From: UBA9926 sp038131595
GTDB lineage: Bacteria > Pseudomonadota > Gammaproteobacteria > Pseudomonadales > Azotimanducaceae
Direction of reading: 5' to 3'
NCBI GenBank assembly: GCA_038131595.1
Contig: JAYPPR010000008.1
Location: 620,001-684,000 of the forward strand
DNA: 64,000 nt
The notes under the pieces: model-generated
What the model saw: the letters and a program-made list of their open reading frames with translations, nothing else
Databases searched by the model: none
Told to the model about the DNA's origin: nothing
Made by a program: the position numbers and the translations under genes
Shown here: positions 18,795-28,001 of the stretch, one piece after another
Layout: the number at the start of each line of letters is the position of its first letter
Numbering within the stretch: position 1 is the stretch's first letter

Positions 18795-18928
18795 TACCCT
18801 CACCTTGCGTCAAAAAAATCAATCCTTGATGGGCTCTCTAAGTCGCCTCCAAAGTTGCTTCCAAAGCCGCACTGGGCGCAGAGCCACAAGGCCGATATGC
18901 TAACCCCTTTCACCAAGGAGAATAGAAG

Positions 18929-19333
18929 ATGAGTCGCACCGGTCGATGTTATTGCGGAGAAATTCAATACGAGTCAGCAGGTGATCCCGTCATGCAGGCT
19001 CAGTGTCACTGTCGAGAGTGCCAGTATCTGACGGGTGGCTCTGCCAACGTGTTCATGGCGGTTCCAGAGGACGGTCTTACGTTTACCCAAGGCACTCCTA
19101 AAGGCTTTACTCGAAGCGATATCGAGGGAGCGGTCACCCGAGAATTTTGTGCAAACTGCGGCACTCACTTACTGACTCGTGCGCCTGGACTACCTGGGGC
19201 AGTTGTACTTAAAGCCGGCACACTGGACGACCCGAGTGAATGCCAGCCGCAAATCGCCATATTTACTTGCGATCAACAACCGTTTCAGACGATACCTGAA
19301 GGGGTCGCCGCGTTTGAGCGCTTCCCAGGGTAA
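18929..19333 (+). CDS. GFA-family (CENP-V/GFA) zinc protein
   Basis: A 134-residue protein behind a clear AAGGAG site. Cysteines sit at 7, 9, 26, 28, 31, 74 and 77 (CYC, CHCRECQ, CANC), the zinc pattern of the GFA fold. Family members were named for a glutathione-dependent formaldehyde-activating activity, but for most the reaction is unknown. It converges on the ROK kinase gene with a 13-bp gap. Confidence 0.85.
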   Translation: MSRTGRCYCGEIQYESAGDPVMQAQCHCRECQYLTGGSANVFMAVPEDGLTFTQGTPKGFTRSDIEGAVTREFCANCGTHLLTRAPGLPGAVVLKAGTLDDPSECQPQIAIFTCDQQPFQTIPEGVAAFERFPG

Positions 19334-19346
19334 TCTCATTGGTGAT

Positions 19347-20246
19347 TTAGGTTTCTGCCCGCGCCGCTTGTTGCGCGAGCAGGAATGCACCATGTAATCC
19401 TGAGTCGCTCCCTAACTTTGGGCGTTGAACAAGGGATACAAGCGAATCAAGTTCGTCATAGCGACTGAGATACCCTCCAAGCTGGCGATGCGCCTCCTGC
19501 TGAATCTGCTCAAGCAATCCAGGCGCTTGCGCCACGCCGCCGCCGATAATGATTTGTCTCGGTGCCGTGACCAAAGTGAGTGAAACAACCAGCTGGCCAA
19601 GATAGTTGGCGATGAGCGGCAATCCCTCATGATTTGATCCCAGTGCTGTTAAATCGGCACCCCAACGGTCAAGGATTGCCGGTCCCGATGCTAAGCCTTC
19701 CAGGCAATCTCCATGAAAAGGGCAACAGCCGGGATAGTCATCTCCGGCTACCCGCCGAACGGGCAGATGTCCCATCTCCGGATGATCAATGCCGCTCGAG
19801 ATAGTGCCTTGCTCAGCGACACCGCCGCCGATCCCCGTACCGACGGTGACATAGACGAGGTTTTCTTGAGGCGGCGCATGAGCGTCAAGCTCTCCGAGTG
19901 CTGCGGCATTCACGTCCGTATCGATTTGATAAGGCACGTCTAGTCGGCGCGCGATCGCTTTCAGGTCGACGTCTTTCCAATTTGGCTTTGGTGTCCGCCC
20001 GATAACGCCATAGTCAGGCATTGAGGGGTCAATCCCGAGCGGTCCAAAACTTCCAATACCCAATCCAGCGAGCGAACCCTGCAATTCAACCTCGCGGTCG
20101 ATAAAGGCGAGTACTTCGTCAAGTGTCTCATCTGGCTCACGGGTTCTAATCTCGATGCGCGATGACTGTTTAACGCTTGTACCAACGGCGATTCGCCACT
20201 TCGTACCACCTGCTTCAATCGCAGCGAAGATTGGGGTTGCCCGCAT
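19347..20246 (-). CDS. ROK-family sugar kinase (fructokinase-like)
   Basis: About 299 residues, counted from the ATG at 20246; a GTG three bases earlier is possible. FAAIEAGGTKWRIAVG is the phosphate-binding N-terminus, VTVGTGIGGGVAEQG the central ATP loop, and HPEMGH followed by CCPFHGDCLEG the zinc-binding ROK signature. It would phosphorylate a hexose, most likely fructose or mannose, in the cytoplasm. It is not next to any sugar transporter. Confidence 0.85.
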   Translation of the reverse strand: MRATPIFAAIEAGGTKWRIAVGTSVKQSSRIEIRTREPDETLDEVLAFIDREVELQGSLAGLGIGSFGPLGIDPSMPDYGVIGRTPKPNWKDVDLKAIARRLDVPYQIDTDVNAAALGELDAHAPPQENLVYVTVGTGIGGGVAEQGTISSGIDHPEMGHLPVRRVAGDDYPGCCPFHGDCLEGLASGPAILDRWGADLTALGSNHEGLPLIANYLGQLVVSLTLVTAPRQIIIGGGVAQAPGLLEQIQQEAHRQLGGYLSRYDELDSLVSLVQRPKLGSDSGLHGAFLLAQQAARAET

Positions 20247-20401
20247 CACATTACTCTCTGTTCGAGATCACCGATTGGCCGATCACGTAATCGGTGCATT
20301 TCAAGACGATAATCGCTCGATGGCACAAGCGCTCCAAACCTCGCGCCTTCAGCGAAACGATTCATTATCGATGACCATCATGGTGCTTTCAGCCGGCTCC
20401 G

Positions 20402-21493
20402 CTACCCTGGCCGATTGGTTCGATCCTTAAACCGTTCGTGAGGCCGAATCTTGTCGTATTCGCTAAGCACGGGTTCAATTTCCTCTGGGGTACTGGCATG
20501 GATAATGATTCCATCTGCGCCCGCATTAAACTGGTCAACCCAACGCTTGGCGCAGTCCTTGGGCGACCCTACAGCCGCTGGACGCCACTCATCCGGAATC
20601 AGCGATGCAATGTCTGCTAACTGGGCCGTCGTGGCAACGCTGTCGATCATGCCGCCGATAGACTTCACCCGAGGATCTGCCCTGAATGCCGCTAATACAT
20701 CAGGGTCCCAACCATTGATCTGGACCAGCATGTCGCCGTAGCCAGGAATCTGTAGATAAGTGGCCAAGCGCGCAACGATATATTTCAAGTAGACCTCTTC
20801 AGAGACATCGCAAGCGGTTGCTAGCACCGACCAATTCTTCACTGTGCCTGGCACTCGGCCAGCACTTGCCTCACCTTTGCGCACCGCTTCAACCGCATTG
20901 GTAAGCGCCGTATCGCTCATAAACGTATGCAAGTGCGTACCGTCATAGCAGGTACCTGCGTGTTCAAGGCTCTTAAACCCGAAGCCAACGTACAGAATAG
21001 GGATGTCCTCATCCAAATATGCGGGCATCGATAGCACCGGATAATGACCGAGCGCGCCTTCGTACTGCGTAATGGTCTCGCCTTTCCACAGTCTTCGCAT
21101 CAAGGCGATAAACTCTCGCTCGCGTGCATAGGTGGGGTGCTTTAGTCCCATCGCTTTCCAATGACTTGCTACACCCTTAGCAAGACCAAGCGCGAAGCGA
21201 CCCTCCGATAGGCGATTCAGGGTGCTGCCAATCGATGCCGTCACTGTAGGGTGGCGTTTATTAAGGTTGGTCCCGGACGTACCGATAAAGATCTCATTGG
21301 TTACTGCTGCAACCGCACCGCACGCCGCTGCAATCTCTTTGTAATCACTGCGCTCGGAAATCATGACATTACCTAGCCCCATCGCCTCCGCATCTTGTAC
21401 TTGCTTCAGCAAGTCTCGGGGCGTACGAGTGTGTCCGGGTAACCCATAGAAGCCCAACTCGGGATACTTTGATTGGTAGTCGGGAAATGTCAT
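20402..21493 (-). CDS. LLM-class flavin- or F420-dependent oxidoreductase
   Basis: A 363-residue luciferase-like protein. The ATG at 21493 is chosen because GAGGAGCGATCT precedes it; eight further in-frame codons lie upstream. It contains LNRLSEGRFALGLAKGV and ILYVGFGFKSLEHAG, and a C-terminal AGADGIIIHASTPEEIEPVL. Its pattern fits a subfamily often annotated as a TIGR03857-type oxidoreductase, but I am not certain. The substrate is unknown. The tandem repeats at 21.65-21.87 kb are just upstream of its promoter side. Confidence 0.83.
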   Translation of the reverse strand: MTFPDYQSKYPELGFYGLPGHTRTPRDLLKQVQDAEAMGLGNVMISERSDYKEIAAACGAVAAVTNEIFIGTSGTNLNKRHPTVTASIGSTLNRLSEGRFALGLAKGVASHWKAMGLKHPTYAREREFIALMRRLWKGETITQYEGALGHYPVLSMPAYLDEDIPILYVGFGFKSLEHAGTCYDGTHLHTFMSDTALTNAVEAVRKGEASAGRVPGTVKNWSVLATACDVSEEVYLKYIVARLATYLQIPGYGDMLVQINGWDPDVLAAFRADPRVKSIGGMIDSVATTAQLADIASLIPDEWRPAAVGSPKDCAKRWVDQFNAGADGIIIHASTPEEIEPVLSEYDKIRPHERFKDRTNRPG

Positions 21494-21647
21494 AGATCGC
21501 TCCTCAATGCGCACCACATTTCATTCAGTGTAGGCTCGCTGGCTTATTGTTACCACGCCCCTTCAAACTCTGGGGCACAAAGGAGTATCGGGCCCCTCAT
21601 ATGCAACCCCGGCCTGATCGCTGGCGCATCTGCCCTATCGAAAAGAC

Positions 21648-21866
21648 CGCTCAGGGCTGTTACAAAAAAACGCTCAGGGCTGTTCACAAAAAACCGCTCA
21701 AGGCTGTTTATAAAAACCCGCTCAAGGCTGTTTATAAAAACCGCTCAAGGCTGTTTATAAAAACCGCTCAAGGCTGTTTATAAAAACCCGCTCAAGGCTG
21801 TTTATAAAAACCCGCTCAAGGCTGTTTATAAAAACCCGCTCAAGGCTGTTCACAAAAAACCGGTCG
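21648..21866. repeat. Tandem array of nine 23-24 bp units plus a decayed tenth
   Basis: Units begin at 21648, 21671, 21695, 21719, 21742, 21765, 21789, 21813 and 21837. Each reads CGCTCAAGGCTGTT, then TATAAAAA, then one or two extra C. The first two and the ninth differ at a few bases (GGGCTGTT, TTACA or TTCACA) and a tenth starting at 21861 is badly decayed. Inner copies are almost identical, suggesting recent slippage or selection. The array fills the gap between the alcohol dehydrogenase stop and the LLM gene start. Reading frames through it arise because 24 is divisible by three and do not look like a real protein. Confidence 0.92.
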
Positions 21867-21869
21867 GGG

Positions 21870-21890
21870 GTGTTAGCGCATAACTAACAC
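21870..21890. terminator. Inverted repeat at the end of the tandem array
   Basis: GTGTTAG and CTAACAC form a perfect 7-bp stem with a 7-base loop. It lies about 75 bp past the stop of the dehydrogenase gene on the minus strand and is followed by a C-rich stretch and then six T bases, so it could act as a terminator. Confidence 0.4.
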
Positions 21891-21965
21891 AATCCGTGTG
21901 CTAATCCTGTGGCCCTAATCGGTACCCTTTGTATCGCCTTGTGCTCTGGCCATGGGCTTACCCAA

Positions 21966-23072
21966 TCAGTCGTCGGGCGTCAGCACCACCTTGACGCACC
22001 GCCCCGCATGCTGATCGCTAATGGCTTCGTTGATCTTTGACAACGGGTAAGTTTTGATCAGCCGATCAAAAGGCAACCGACCTTCGCGAAAATAACCCAG
22101 CAATTCAGGGATAAACGTGTCCGGATCACTGTCCCCCTCGATAATGCCTCGCACTGACTGTCCGAACATCATGAGACCTGATAGCTCACCAGGGATAGGC
22201 GTCCCTGGTGGCGTAATGCCGACAACGCCGAGGGTCCCCATCGATCCCAGGCAACCCATCGCACTTTGAAGCACTTCTGGAATTCCCGTTGTATCGAACG
22301 CGTAGTCTAGGCCGAGCGGCACGATGCTCCGCACTGCATCCACAAGGTCTGGCGTCTCATTGGGATCAATCACGTGCGTCGCCCCAAATTCTTTGGCCAG
22401 TTCGCGCCGATTGGCTTGGGGCTCGAGCAAGATGATCGTGCCACACGCTTGGATCTTCGCCCCCATCACTGCAGCGAGGCCCACGGGGCCTCCGCCCATG
22501 ATCAGGATAGATGATCCTTTTTTCGCGTTGAGCGAACGCATCACGCCCCCTGCACCCGTCTGAATACCGCAGCCCAAAGGACCAAGTAACTCAAGCGGCA
22601 AATCGTCATCGACCTTGACGACATTTTCTTCGTAGGTGAGCGCGTGAGATGCAAAAGATGACTGGCCAAAAAAGTTTGATGCGACAGCACCTGACGGGCC
22701 ACTCAGCGACGTTGACCCATCCTCACGCGCACCCGTGTAATTGAGCATCGGCATGGTTCTGCAGTAGGCAGGATCATGCGAGTCACAGCGATCACAATCT
22801 CCGCACGAGCGGAAGGAAATCGCCACTGCATCCCCCGGGGCCACTTTCGTCACCGCCTCGCCCACGGCCAGAACAACACCAGATCCTTCATGGCCGAATA
22901 CCGCCGGAAAGGGATAGCCATCGGTGCGACCTGAGAACACGATATCCGTATGGCACAAACCAACGCCGGCAATTTTGACCAAAATTTCCTTCGCACGTGG
23001 TGGCTCAAGCTCAAGCTGCTCGATGCTAAACGTATCGCGATCTGCATACTTCACGGCAGCAGTAATCTGCAT
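21966..23072 (-). CDS. Zinc-dependent alcohol dehydrogenase (MDR, aryl-alcohol dehydrogenase-like)
   Basis: A 368-residue medium-chain dehydrogenase behind AAGGAGAG. Catalytic zinc ligands Cys40 (GVGLCHTD) and His61-Glu62 (GHEGSG) and the structural zinc cysteines 90, 93, 96 and 104 are all present. MGGGPVGLAAVMGAK is the nucleotide loop. The acidic residue at the following strand end (LLEPQ) suggests NAD preference. The long form with CGIQTGAGGV is like aryl-alcohol and class III-type enzymes. It would oxidise a primary alcohol to an aldehyde. It points the same way as the GlpD-like gene upstream. Confidence 0.88.
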   Translation of the reverse strand: MQITAAVKYADRDTFSIEQLELEPPRAKEILVKIAGVGLCHTDIVFSGRTDGYPFPAVFGHEGSGVVLAVGEAVTKVAPGDAVAISFRSCGDCDRCDSHDPAYCRTMPMLNYTGAREDGSTSLSGPSGAVASNFFGQSSFASHALTYEENVVKVDDDLPLELLGPLGCGIQTGAGGVMRSLNAKKGSSILIMGGGPVGLAAVMGAKIQACGTIILLEPQANRRELAKEFGATHVIDPNETPDLVDAVRSIVPLGLDYAFDTTGIPEVLQSAMGCLGSMGTLGVVGITPPGTPIPGELSGLMMFGQSVRGIIEGDSDPDTFIPELLGYFREGRLPFDRLIKTYPLSKINEAISDQHAGRCVKVVLTPDD

Positions 23073-23216
23073 GACACTCTCCTTTTCTTACTGATTGGTT
23101 CAACCAACCCTGCTCTCTCATTTGTCGTTTTACCCCGCAGCCAAGGTCCTAAAACCTTGGCGCCAATGGGCGAAGTGATGACCGCAGGCCTCGGGTTAAC
23201 CCGTCACGATTAACGA

Positions 23217-24300
23217 TCACCGGACTTTCGAGGCAATCTCTTGGCCCAAGTGCATTGCTGAAGTCCATTTACCACCGAATACTGCAATGAGTTGCCCCAT
23301 CACCTCAATCTCACTGTCTCGAGATGCACTGGAAAAGTCCCCATGACCCGCGCCTTCATAAGCAATGGGCCGAACGCCTGAAAATCGCTCAGTGATCTCT
23401 GATTCAACGAGTGGCTCACGCAACACACCGTCTACAGCCTGTACTAAATAGCGTGACTCGTCTGCCGTGCAGACGACTTCGGCGCCATCCTCATGAGGGA
23501 CTTCCGTGGTACCACAGAGCATCCCTCCTGGTTCGGGCAGCAGAAATATAATGCGTTGATCGAATCGAGACTGAATCACTAAAGGGATGAGGGAGCTTAC
23601 GCGCAAAGCGTAAGTGACTGCCACGAACCAATTCGATTCGATAGTTTGATGCAATTGAACTCGCCTGAAGCAAGGCCGAGGCCCAGGGCCCTGCCGCATT
23701 GACCACCCAGTCAAATGACAATGACTCTCCGGTCGCTAGCACCACCTTCCCTTCTGTCGACACGCGAGCTACAGGGGTGTGAGACATCAGCTCGACGCCC
23801 GCCGTCACTGCCCGGTCAAGGAGCCACGCAGAGAGACCAGGCTCGTCCATCTGTACATCCATGTAACTCACACTGCCTAGCAATCCGACGTCGCTGAGAT
23901 GCGGGTTAGCTTCTAGGGTCTCGCTCTTTGAGTGATACGCACTGTTGCCGAGACTGTTTCGACCTGCGAGCACCTGATAAAGCTTTGCGCCTGCATAAAG
24001 CAGCCACCGGGAGCGCGGCATCCCATCATAAATCGGCATATAAAACCGGCGCTGCGTCGTGTATCGAGGGGCTTCCTTGAGCCACCAGGCCCGCTCCGAC
24101 AGCGCCTCGCGAACCAATCCAAAATGAAAGTGTTCCAAATATCGGATGCCCCCATGCAGCAACTTCGACGACTTGGAACTCGTCTCGGCAAATGGCTCAC
24201 CCTTATCGATTAACGTCACGTGATGCCCAAGTTCACCCAGCGCTACCGCTGCGCAAACACCATTCACTCCGGCACCAACAATGGCCACTGTTTTTTTCAT
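23217..24300 (-). pseudogene. GlpD-like FAD-dependent oxidoreductase, interrupted by a one-base frameshift
   Basis: Two overlapping frames make one FAD protein of about 360 residues. The first starts MKKTVAIVGAGVNGVCAAVA (Rossmann dinucleotide motif) and includes SSKLLHGGIRYLEHFHFGLV, typical of glycerol-3-phosphate dehydrogenases; the second carries IIFLLPEPGGMLCGTTEVP and ends FGGKWTSAMHLGQEIASKV. Removing the base at 23580 joins LPHPF to VIQSRFDQ. Only the FAD/substrate domain is present, without the C-terminal domain of full GlpD (about 500 residues). The enzyme would oxidise glycerol 3-phosphate or a related hydroxy acid at the membrane. The break may be an assembly error. Confidence 0.75.
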
Positions 24301-24487
24301 CGTGAGTTAGCCGTACCTCCCTCGCGTCTTGTTCTGCATGACTCGCGTAGTTAGCAGGTGCAGGCCTAGACCGCGGCCCAGCCGCGCTTCAGTCTCCTTC
24401 AACTGGTCTAACCGAAGCCCAACAAATACTTTTCATTGTTTAGGAGGCGGGACCTACAACTTTAGCAATATCAATAAGGCCTGGATC

Positions 24488-25498
24488 TTAATTCATCGAG
24501 ACCACAAGCTTACCGAGGTTGCGGCCTTCAAACATAAATTCGAGCGCCTCCGGATAGGCATGAATGCCCTCTAAGACCTCCTCAGGCGTTACTAACTCTC
24601 CGGCTTTCACCCATTCCAGCAACTCGTCTTTGGCCGTTTGAATCATTTCTGGAAAATGGAAGTAAGCGAATCCCTCCATCGAGGATTGACGCTCAGCTAG
24701 CCGCAAGTACATCGATGGGCCGATAACACGGTCCATATGGTTGTACTGCGAGATGGCCCCGCAAATAACGACTTTGCTTCGCATTGCGATGACATCCAGC
24801 ACCGCGTCCAAAACCGGGCCACCGACGTTATCAAAGAAGATATTGACCCCGCCAGGTGCCAGCGACTTCAGTGCCTCGGTCACCGACTCCGACTTGTAAT
24901 CGATGGCAGCATCAAAGCCGAGTGTCTCCGTCAAGAACGCCTTTTTACGCGCCCCTCCGGCGATACCAATGACCTTGGCGCCCTTCCGCTTCGCGATCTG
25001 GCCTGCGATCGAGCCTACTGCACCGGCTGCTGCGGAAACAACAAACACATCACCCGGAGCAGGCTTCGCTACACAATTCACACCAATCCACGCGGTAACA
25101 CCTGTCGATGGACCAAGCGCACCAAGATGGAGACTGAGCGGCTGACCAGGTAGTTCTTCCACCAATTCGACCATTTTGGGCGACACCGTCGCAGCCGTTT
25201 GCACACCCAACCCTCCGCGAACGACCTGCCCAACCTCAAATCCCTCCGCCTTCGACTCTTTGATGCGGCCAACACCGCCTGCCAAAATCGTATCCCCCAG
25301 GGCGACCTGCTGATGGAAGCCTTCGCCAACCAACATGGTGCGGGTCCCTGCATCGACCGAGACAAAAGCCACCTCAACTCGAATTTGCCCATCCGCCAGG
25401 GGCTTTAGTGGCTCCTCTACGACGTCAAAGCAATCTGCTGTTGCTGTGGATTCCGGTCTTTGGCTGAGTATCACTTTCGTATTCATATTCTCGTTCAT
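24488..25498 (-). CDS. MDR-family NADP-dependent oxidoreductase (CurA/prostaglandin reductase-like)
   Basis: A 336-residue zinc-free MDR protein. An AAGG motif precedes the first ATG; a second ATG at 25486 is possible. Family landmarks are LGALGPSTGVTAWIG, VVSAAAGAVGSIAGQIAKRKGAKVIGIAGG (NADPH loop) and FFDNVGGPVLDAVL. These enzymes reduce the C=C bond of alpha,beta-unsaturated ketones and aldehydes, as CurA and leukotriene B4 dehydrogenase do. It sits in a run of minus-strand redox genes and may help detoxify enones. Confidence 0.85.
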   Translation of the reverse strand: MNENMNTKVILSQRPESTATADCFDVVEEPLKPLADGQIRVEVAFVSVDAGTRTMLVGEGFHQQVALGDTILAGGVGRIKESKAEGFEVGQVVRGGLGVQTAATVSPKMVELVEELPGQPLSLHLGALGPSTGVTAWIGVNCVAKPAPGDVFVVSAAAGAVGSIAGQIAKRKGAKVIGIAGGARKKAFLTETLGFDAAIDYKSESVTEALKSLAPGGVNIFFDNVGGPVLDAVLDVIAMRSKVVICGAISQYNHMDRVIGPSMYLRLAERQSSMEGFAYFHFPEMIQTAKDELLEWVKAGELVTPEEVLEGIHAYPEALEFMFEGRNLGKLVVSMN

Positions 25499-25654
25499 CG
25501 CAGTGCCTTATCGTTTTCTTCATTGTTTCGCAGCGTTAGTGCCATCCTGCTCAGCTCTGCTTAAGCGTGCTGATCACTGCCTACCTCTAAAAGATTCAGA
25601 TTCATCAGGTCAAAGGGCAGTCACGAGACTCGCTAAGCGGGTAGAGACCGGGGG

Positions 25655-26335
25655 TCAGTCCGCGTCAAAGCCGACAAAATGAACCGCCTCGTCAAGGGAT
25701 TTTCGACGCGAGACGACTGCATTGGCGGGAAAGGTCTCGTCGGGGTAGCCCATTGCCACACAAATCATAATCACTTGATCATCGGGAATGCCCGCGTGTT
25801 CTCTAACCACCGGTGACTGCATGATGCCTTGGCTGTTGATCACACATCCTAATCCCTTGGACCAAGCGGCGTTGACCAGTGCATTCGTCACCCCACCACA
25901 ATCAAAGGGGGCAATATCTCCACCATGGATTGAGCGATCGTAGGTCACCACGATTGAGACAGGCGCATCAAATTGCCGAAAGCCTCGAAGCACCCAATCT
26001 TGTCTTGCAGCTTTGTCCTCGCGCTCGATGCTCATCGCAGCAAATAGTTGCTTGGCAATCTCAATTTGCCGCGTTCGATGATCACCCTCATAAGCCCCGT
26101 GGCCCCTGAACTCACGGGAGTCAGGCACGCCAGCAAGATTGCGCTCGGTATTGCCCTTGCGAATCGCATCCAGCGGCGCTCCACTGACCACGTAAAAATT
26201 CCACGGTTGGGTATTCAGCGAGGACGGGGCACGAATGGCCATCGATAGCACCTCGTTGATCATCTGCTTCGATACCGGTTTGTCTAGGAATCCCCGGATG
26301 CTGCGGCGCCCCATAACCACTTCTTGGTATTCCAT
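25655..26335 (-). CDS. Nitroreductase family protein
   Basis: A 226-residue FMN protein, started at the ATG behind AGGAGAGGGT. RRSIRGFLDKPVSKQMINEVLSMAIRAPSSLNTQPWNFYVV is the typical N-terminal flavin-binding pattern (first 20 residues of it are the RRSxRxF signature), and GLGCVINSQG, then VAMGYPDETFPAN, follow. It would reduce nitro or quinone compounds with NAD(P)H. Expression is probably with the neighbouring MDR reductase. Confidence 0.87.
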   Translation of the reverse strand: MEYQEVVMGRRSIRGFLDKPVSKQMINEVLSMAIRAPSSLNTQPWNFYVVSGAPLDAIRKGNTERNLAGVPDSREFRGHGAYEGDHRTRQIEIAKQLFAAMSIEREDKAARQDWVLRGFRQFDAPVSIVVTYDRSIHGGDIAPFDCGGVTNALVNAAWSKGLGCVINSQGIMQSPVVREHAGIPDDQVIMICVAMGYPDETFPANAVVSRRKSLDEAVHFVGFDAD

Positions 26336-26714
26336 ACCCTCTCCTGCTCGAACACTTTTGGTGATTGTGTGTAGTTTCACCGATCCTACGCTGAGCTGAT
26401 AAAGATATCAGCCACTAGCTGACCAAAAGCCCGAAATCTTTGGGCATTTGTGCCTCGAGAACAGTGCTCGCCACCGCAGAGACTAACTAGATGAACTTCG
26501 TTTGCTGAACGTTGCAAGTTAACTGTTGCTTGATTAGCTCTGATCGGTCATGTCATCAGTCAATTGTGCATGCGTTATCGATTACCGCTTTCCCTTCGCA
26601 CACAACTCGACACTGAAACAACGCCACTCTTGTTAAGACCTTGCAACGAATCCCGCTTTGATCAGCGAGGAGAGCTTCGCTACTCTGTGCTCTGAGAACG
26701 ATGCTGAGGGATCT
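26336..26714. other. Intergenic region between nitroreductase and acyl-CoA dehydrogenase genes
   Basis: About 380 bp between divergent genes, expected to carry both promoters. A weak inverted repeat (GATATCAGCCACTAGCTGA) is the only structure I noticed. No small gene is convincing. Confidence 0.4.
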
Positions 26715-27914
26715 ATGCCATTAGACGCTTTTCGAGAAGAAGCCCGCCAATGGCTCGAGGCCAACTGTCCTGCCTCGATGCGCACACGAATGGTACCGGG
26801 TGAGGAGGTCAATGGCGGCCGCAAGCGCGCTAGCACTAATCCCGACGCATATGTTTGGCTGGAGCGAATGGCTGAGCGGGGCTGGACGGCGCCCACTTGG
26901 CCAAAGGCATACGGTGGAGCGGGTCTAGACCCGAGCGAATTTCAGGTGCTCATCGAGGAACTCCAACGGATTCATGCCAGGCCACCGCTCGGCGGCATGG
27001 GTCTAAGCATGATCGGCCCTACCCTGCTCGAATATGGAACAGAAGAACAAAAAGCGAGGCATCTGCCCCGGATTGCCCGCGGTGAGGTCGCCTGGTGTCA
27101 GGGTTACAGTGAACCGAACGCTGGCTCAGATCTAGCGAGCCTTCAGACGCGCGCGCTCGATCAAGGCGACCACTATCTCGTGAACGGATCGAAGATTTGG
27201 ACATCGGGCGCAATGCACGCCGATTGGATTTTTTGTCTAGTGCGAACCAATGTCGATGTGCCTAAACACGAGGGAATTAGCTTTCTACTGTTTTCAATGG
27301 ACAGCCCCGGTGTCACTGTGAAACCCATACGGCTGATCAACGGCGACTCCCCCTTTTGCCAAACGTTCTTTGATGACGTGCAAGTGCCAAAAACCGATCT
27401 AGTGCACCGTGAAAATCAAGGCTGGACCGTCGCCAAGCGGTTACTTCAGCATGAGCGGTCAGGCCTCGCGGCACTCGCGAACGCTGACGCCGCAGGGCCC
27501 CTTGAGCGCATCAAACCCGAGGCGGATTGGGGCGGTCTTATGCGCCACTATCTCTCCAACTACGAGGCACAGAGCCCAGTGATTCGAGACCGAATCACCA
27601 CTGTTTCCATGCTTCATCGCGCCTTCTTGCTCACTCAGCAGCGGGCATTAGCCGAGCGGGATCACGAAGTGCCTGGCGCCGCCACTTCGATTTTCAAGTA
27701 TGTCGAAGCAGAACTCGTCAAATCTCAACTTGAAGCGCAGCAATGGCTGAGAGGCAGCCAAGCCTTGGGTTGGGAGGGCGAGGGATTCGACGCAGAAGAG
27801 TTGAAAATGAATCGACTGAACTATGAGGCCAAGTCGATTTCGATTGCAGGCGGCTCGAACGAAGTGCAGCTCAACATTATTGCTAAACGCGTGCTGGGTT
27901 TGCCTGATGGTTAG
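26715..27914 (+). CDS. Acyl-CoA dehydrogenase
   Basis: A 399-residue protein, started at the ATG behind GAGGGA (MPLDAFREEARQWLEANCP); an in-frame ATG 57 bases upstream is less likely. WCQGYSEPNAGSDLASLQTRA is the FAD and substrate loop and ISIAGGSNEVQLNIIAKRVLGLP the C-terminal signature. Its N-terminal pattern (ERGWTAPTWPKAYGGAGLDP) is that of the divergent acyl-CoA dehydrogenases found in steroid and xenobiotic pathways, many of which work as heterodimers. It would desaturate an acyl-CoA at C2-C3. The hotdog gene follows 87 bp downstream. Confidence 0.88.
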   Translation: MPLDAFREEARQWLEANCPASMRTRMVPGEEVNGGRKRASTNPDAYVWLERMAERGWTAPTWPKAYGGAGLDPSEFQVLIEELQRIHARPPLGGMGLSMIGPTLLEYGTEEQKARHLPRIARGEVAWCQGYSEPNAGSDLASLQTRALDQGDHYLVNGSKIWTSGAMHADWIFCLVRTNVDVPKHEGISFLLFSMDSPGVTVKPIRLINGDSPFCQTFFDDVQVPKTDLVHRENQGWTVAKRLLQHERSGLAALANADAAGPLERIKPEADWGGLMRHYLSNYEAQSPVIRDRITTVSMLHRAFLLTQQRALAERDHEVPGAATSIFKYVEAELVKSQLEAQQWLRGSQALGWEGEGFDAEELKMNRLNYEAKSISIAGGSNEVQLNIIAKRVLGLPDG

Positions 27915-28001
27915 CACCGATCCGTTATCAAACGCTATTCACCCGAACTGCGGTGTCCGTCAACCGGCATCCCCTCCAGACAGCAAGATAAGAGGCCATT
28001 C

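Noticed and set aside
21473..21783. Lysine-rich repeat protein encoded through the tandem array
   Set aside because: The frame exists only because most units are 24 bp long. Units of 23 bp break it, there is no ribosome site and no family resemblance.
21648..21866. CRISPR array
   Set aside because: The units are directly adjacent 23-24 bp repeats with no unique spacers, and no cas gene is near. It is a minisatellite.
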